From positions 1-45,898 of the forward strand of contig VEND01000071.1 in assembly GCA_009711765.1 (NCBI GenBank): a stretch of DNA of 45,898 nucleotides, given 5' to 3'. Below are positions 43,267 through 45,898 of this stretch, in pieces (position 1 is the first letter of the stretch; the number at the start of each line of letters is the position of its first letter). The translations under genes and the position numbers were made by a program. This stretch comes from Bacillota bacterium (lineage in GTDB: Bacteria > Bacillota > Clostridia > Tissierellales > MES13). The notes beneath the pieces are model-generated. The model worked only from the letters and a program-made list of their open reading frames with translations. It was not told the DNA's origin and did not search any database.

Positions 43267-44532
43267 ATGAAGAAATGGTACAGCCTAATCGATAAAATAT
43301 ATCGAATAGAAAATTTAAAATTAGCATTTAAACGCGTGAAAAAGAATAAGGGAGCTCCTGGTATAGACGGAGAATCAGTTTCTGATTTTGCGTTTAATCT
43401 AGATTATAATATAGAGTTTCTTCATGACAGACTGAAAACCAACACATATGAATCAAAACCGGTAAAAAGAGTAATAATCGAAAAGCCAGATGGAGGTGTA
43501 AGATTACTTGGAATTCCTACAGTGAGAGATAGAGTAGTACAACAAGCTGTAGTGAATATTATCGGTCCTATTTTTGATAAAACATTTCATCCATCAAGTT
43601 ATGGGTATCGTCCCAATCACAATCAACAGCAGGCAGTTGCAAAGGCTGAGCGCTTTATGAATAGATATGGATTAAAATATGTCGTAGACATGGATTTAAG
43701 TAAATGTTTCGATACCTTAGACCATGAAATTATCATATCTACTGTAGCTGAGAGAATAAGTGATGGTCGTGTACTAGACCTTATAAGAAAGTTTTTAAAA
43801 TCGGGGGTAATGGATAATGAAAACTTTAGTAAAACAAAAGTTGGCAGCCCGCAGGGCGGGGTCATTTCACCGTTACTTAGTAATATTTATCTTAATAAAT
43901 TCGACCAAAAGATGAAGAAAAAGGGTATAAGGATAGTACGCTTTGCTGATGATATTTTAGCGTTTGCAAAGAGTAAGAAAACTGCAGGAAACTATAAAAC
44001 TTATGCTAAGAAAGTACTTGAGGAAGAATTAAAACTTACAGTTAATAAAGACAAAACTAAACTTACAAGTGTGTTTGAGGGAGTTGAGTTTCTGGGATTT
44101 ATAATATATGAAAAATGTCTAGTGGTTGCTCCTAAAAGAATTAAAAGATTTAAAGATAAAATTCGTAAAAAGACTGTAAGAAATTCTGGTAGGAAAATGA
44201 TAAATATCATTAAGGCTTTAAATCCAGTATTAAGAGGCTGGATAAATTATTATAGAGTAGCTAATATTAAAACCCTCATAAGAGATATTATGAGATGGAT
44301 TAGAAGAAGACTACGAATGATAAAAATGAAGCAATGGAAAACTTATAAGGCTATGCATAAAGAAATGAGAAGACAAGGGATAAAAGGAAATGGGAAGAAA
44401 ATGGCAGTGACTAAGTGGAAAAATTCAAAAGTACACATTATTCACAGACTTCTTCCTAATAAGTATTTTGATAACCTTGGTCTTATAAATTTAACAAAAT
44501 TTGAAGTTGGGTTGTTGTCTAACTATTACTAG
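43267..44532 (+). CDS. ltrA: Group II intron reverse transcriptase/maturase, no endonuclease domain
   Basis: The 421-residue intron-encoded protein acts as reverse transcriptase and splicing maturase. RT blocks in order: KRVKKNKGAPGIDGES (RT0-1), IEKPDGGVRLLGIPTVRDRVVQQAV, SSYGYRPNHN, VVDMDLSKCFDTLDHE, GSPQGGVISPLLSNIYL and the catalytic RFADD (Asp228-Asp229; most group II RTs have YADD). The thumb/X domain contains LRGWINYYRVAN and RRLRMIKMKQWK. The protein stops without an HNH endonuclease domain, as in class C introns. No frameshift is present. AAAGGAGG lies ahead of the ATG. Confidence 0.93.
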   Translation: MKKWYSLIDKIYRIENLKLAFKRVKKNKGAPGIDGESVSDFAFNLDYNIEFLHDRLKTNTYESKPVKRVIIEKPDGGVRLLGIPTVRDRVVQQAVVNIIGPIFDKTFHPSSYGYRPNHNQQQAVAKAERFMNRYGLKYVVDMDLSKCFDTLDHEIIISTVAERISDGRVLDLIRKFLKSGVMDNENFSKTKVGSPQGGVISPLLSNIYLNKFDQKMKKKGIRIVRFADDILAFAKSKKTAGNYKTYAKKVLEEELKLTVNKDKTKLTSVFEGVEFLGFIIYEKCLVVAPKRIKRFKDKIRKKTVRNSGRKMINIIKALNPVLRGWINYYRVANIKTLIRDIMRWIRRRLRMIKMKQWKTYKAMHKEMRRQGIKGNGKKMAVTKWKNSKVHIIHRLLPNKYFDNLGLINLTKFEVGLLSNYY

Positions 44533-44550
44533 TTAGGTAAGAAATTTCAG

Positions 44551-44587
44551 GAGCCGGATACGACAAACGTAAGTCCGGTTCTGTGAG
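44551..44587 (+). ncRNA. Group II intron domain V
   Basis: Catalytic hairpin with GAGCCGGA and TCCGGTTC arms, an internal ACGAC/AAACGTAAG region and the standard GGTTCTGTGA ending. It is the most conserved part of any group II intron and anchors the calls around it. Confidence 0.85.
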
Positions 44588-45747
44588 TGCGCCAAGCGAA
44601 GCTTGGCATTGCTGGCAAGGCGGAAGTCCTTGTATGGTAAGGTCTAGTCATCCACCATTATCGAGTGTTGGGCCCCTGCTGGCGACAGCAAGGGTAAAGC
44701 GTACACAGAGAATTATATAGACCATAGGGGAGACCGCAATCCCTGAAGCATATTCAGCCCCGTTAACCGTGGCCCTATCGAAAGATAGTTGAAGCAGATG
44801 ACGACATATTTCACAGTATGGAAGTCAGAACAAAGGAATCGCTAAAGGCGAGATTCTGGAAGATCTGCCGGGGTCCAAGCACATGGTATGTATAAAAAGT
44901 AATGTCAGGAACTTGGGAGGTCTTACTGTTACTTAGGAGACTAAGAAGCAATATACAACGGAAAAGAAGATGTTGTAAAGGCAGTGAGAAGTCGGATTTA
45001 CTCATATTACTCTGAGGGCAGGAAAGCTGTCCACATGGGGAAGGAGGAAACAGGAGTATGAATTATTCAAAGGAAACAAATGCTGGACAAGTAGGGCCGG
45101 ATAAACATTTGCAAACCTCACTGAATGGTATCGAAAGGAAGGCGAGATATAAAAAGAACCATAGGTTTGAAAATCTATATAGATTACTGAATAAATGGAA
45201 TCTAGGGCAATCATGGCAATATGTTAACAAAAGAGCTGCAAATGGTATAGATAAAGTAAGTGCAAAGGAATTTGAAGCTAATCTGACGAAAGAGGTAGAA
45301 GTATTAGAAGAAGAGCTAAAGAACGGGAGATATCATACAAATCTAGTAAGAAGAACCCACATAAAGAAAGCTAATGGAAAAAAGAGACCACTAGGGATAC
45401 CAACGGTAAGGGATAAGTTGCTACAAACGACTTGTAGTAAGATACTAGAAGCGATATATGAACCTAAATTTAGTGAAACGAGATACGGATACCGAAAGGG
45501 AAAAGGAGCAAAGGATGCGGTAAAACATCTAAGCAAAGAATTAAACTATGGTAAATATGGATACATAGTTGAAGCAGACATAAAAGGGTATTTTCAAAAC
45601 ATAAACCATGAGACTCTACTAAAAATGTTAGAGCATGACATAGCAGATAAAAGGTATGTCGGTCTAGTTAGTAAATGGTTAAAAGCAGGAATAATGACAG
45701 AAGAGAATATCATAGAAAAACCGCATAAAGGAACACCCCAAGGGGGC
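44587..45747 (+). mobile_element. Group II intron 2 inside intron 1, truncated
   Basis: GTGCGCC, the usual 5' end of many bacterial group II introns, begins at 44587, directly after domain V of intron 1. It is followed by a hairpin CCAAGC-GAA-GCTTGG and a ~470-bp structured leader, then a second RT gene of a different subgroup. The RT is interrupted at 45747 by another element, so domains IV-VI are displaced beyond the window or lost. Intron 2 thus sits where domain VI of intron 1 should be. Confidence 0.7.
44588..45057 (+). ncRNA. 5' ribozyme part of group II intron 2
   Basis: No gene. Structured sequence with motifs such as GGCGGAAGTCC, GGGTAAAGCG and GAAAGATAGTTGAAGC in the style of domains I-III. 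GGAAGGAGG near 45040 is the ribosome binding site of the RT. Confidence 0.65.
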
Positions 45748-45822
45748 TTATGCAAAGCTTTGCATAAGCCCCCTTATGCAAAGAAAGTAATTATGCAAAG
45801 TAAACACCTAAAATACTACTAA
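45058..45822 (+). pseudogene. ltrA: Truncated group II intron reverse transcriptase
   Basis: The first 230 residues are a normal group II RT: the N-terminal RT0 region (LLNKWNLGQSWQYVNKRAANGIDKV), HIKKANGKKRPLGIPTVRDKLLQ, TRYGYRKGKGAKDAV, VEADIKGYFQNINHETLL and KGTPQGG. Then the frame runs into foreign DNA and adds a tail, LCKALHKPPYAKK..., to a stop at 45822. The catalytic YxDD, the maturase domain and any endonuclease are missing, so the product is inactive. It is clearly different from the RT of intron 1 and belongs to another intron class. Confidence 0.88.
45742..45773. repeat. Perfect 32-bp palindrome at insertion junction
   Basis: GGGGGCTTATGCAAAG followed by its exact reverse complement. 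The first six bases GGGGGC are native RT codons; the rest belongs to the inserted element. Confidence 0.9.
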
Positions 45823-45898
45823 ACTCTAAGATTTTAGTTGGTTTACTTTGCATAATGTCCAAAATGATAATAAGAGCAAATGTTTCTAAATATTATTT
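45748..45898. mobile_element. End of an unidentified mobile element inserted in RT gene
   Basis: The 10-bp motif TTATGCAAAG occurs at 45748, 45774 and 45791, and inverted (CTTTGCATAA) at 45758 and 45846. The pair 45758-45767 and 45774-45783 forms inverted arms around GCCCCC, the layout of a tyrosine-recombinase core site with a 6-bp spacer. TTATGCAAAGTAAAC (45791-45805) and its complement (45841-45855) form a larger stem-loop containing CTAAAAT/ATTTTAG. The coding part of the element lies beyond the window end. Confidence 0.6.

Larger units (their letters stand above)
42553..44587 (+). mobile_element. Group II intron 1 (RNA domains I-V with RT gene)
   Basis: Right after the ftsZ terminator the base composition changes to a more balanced, highly structured sequence. 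It begins near GTTTGCAAGG and carries domain I-III RNA for ~700 bp. The RT gene lies at 43267-44532. Domain V is seen at 44551-44587: GAGCCGGATACGAC, a short loop, then AAGTCCGGTTCTGTGA. Insertion directly behind a rho-independent terminator is the known habit of class C introns, and the endonuclease-less RT fits that class. Domain VI is not found in place because a second intron starts there. The 5' end is approximate. Confidence 0.78.

Noticed and set aside
44811-45214. Minus-strand frames around the start of the second intron RT
   Set aside because: They are shadows of ribozyme sequence and of the plus-strand RT gene.
45742-45898. CRISPR-like array of short repeats
   Set aside because: The five 10-bp copies vary in orientation and spacing (0, 6, 7 and 45 bp) and fit recombinase arms, not regular direct repeats with spacers.

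Overview
The window is A+T-rich DNA from a low-GC, spore-forming Firmicute, most likely an anaerobic clostridial or Tissierellia-type bacterium. Four things suggest this. The division/cell-wall (dcw) cluster has clostridial order: mraZ, rsmH, ftsL, spoVD-type PBP, murE, mraY, murD, ftsW/spoVE, murG, murA, divIB/ftsQ, two DUF881 genes, a DUF1290 gene and ftsZ. Sporulation genes are present (SpoVD-type PBP, YhcN/YlaJ lipoprotein, Spo0E-like peptide). There is a T-box leader and a Bacillus-type Pho box. A probable selenoprotein is also encoded. No rRNA, tRNA or CRISPR array was recognised.

Layout. 1-8350: single genes and short operons (Fe-S aldo/keto reductase, DedA protein, DUF1461 protein, membrane Mrr-like protein, flavoprotein, aroB, GNAT, pduL-deoC). 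Between aroB and the GNAT gene, on the minus strand, lies an 85-residue thioredoxin-fold gene. Its only internal stop is a TGA directly after an active-site Cys, followed by a SECIS-like hairpin. 8371-11053: an intact IS4-type insertion sequence with a 5-bp target duplication sits in the -35 region of a promoter in front of an esterase gene. 11153-13030: T-box leader, then permease and ATPase of an amino-acid ABC transporter without a binding-protein gene. 13199-13745: decayed zinc-dependent phospholipase-C-like gene. 13895-15414: ychF and a small unknown gene.

15492-20593: the pst phosphate operon under a four-repeat Pho box. Its PstS is a tandem fusion of two near-identical binding domains. 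20668-26211: sporulation lipoprotein, a membrane protein with a chelatase-like fold lacking both expected histidines, an inactive/active M16 peptidase pair, lgt and a Spo0E-like peptide. 26501-42520: the dcw cluster, led by an MraZ operator with 10-bp phasing. murF and ftsA are absent from their usual places, and a 557-bp non-coding stretch precedes ftsZ.

42553-45898: nested insertions. A group II intron with an RT lacking an endonuclease domain follows the ftsZ terminator. A second group II intron begins immediately after domain V of the first. The second RT is cut after PQGG by the end of a further mobile element that carries inverted 10-bp arms around a 6-bp spacer and extends beyond the window.

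All assignments rest on reading the sequence and recalling protein families; no database search was run.
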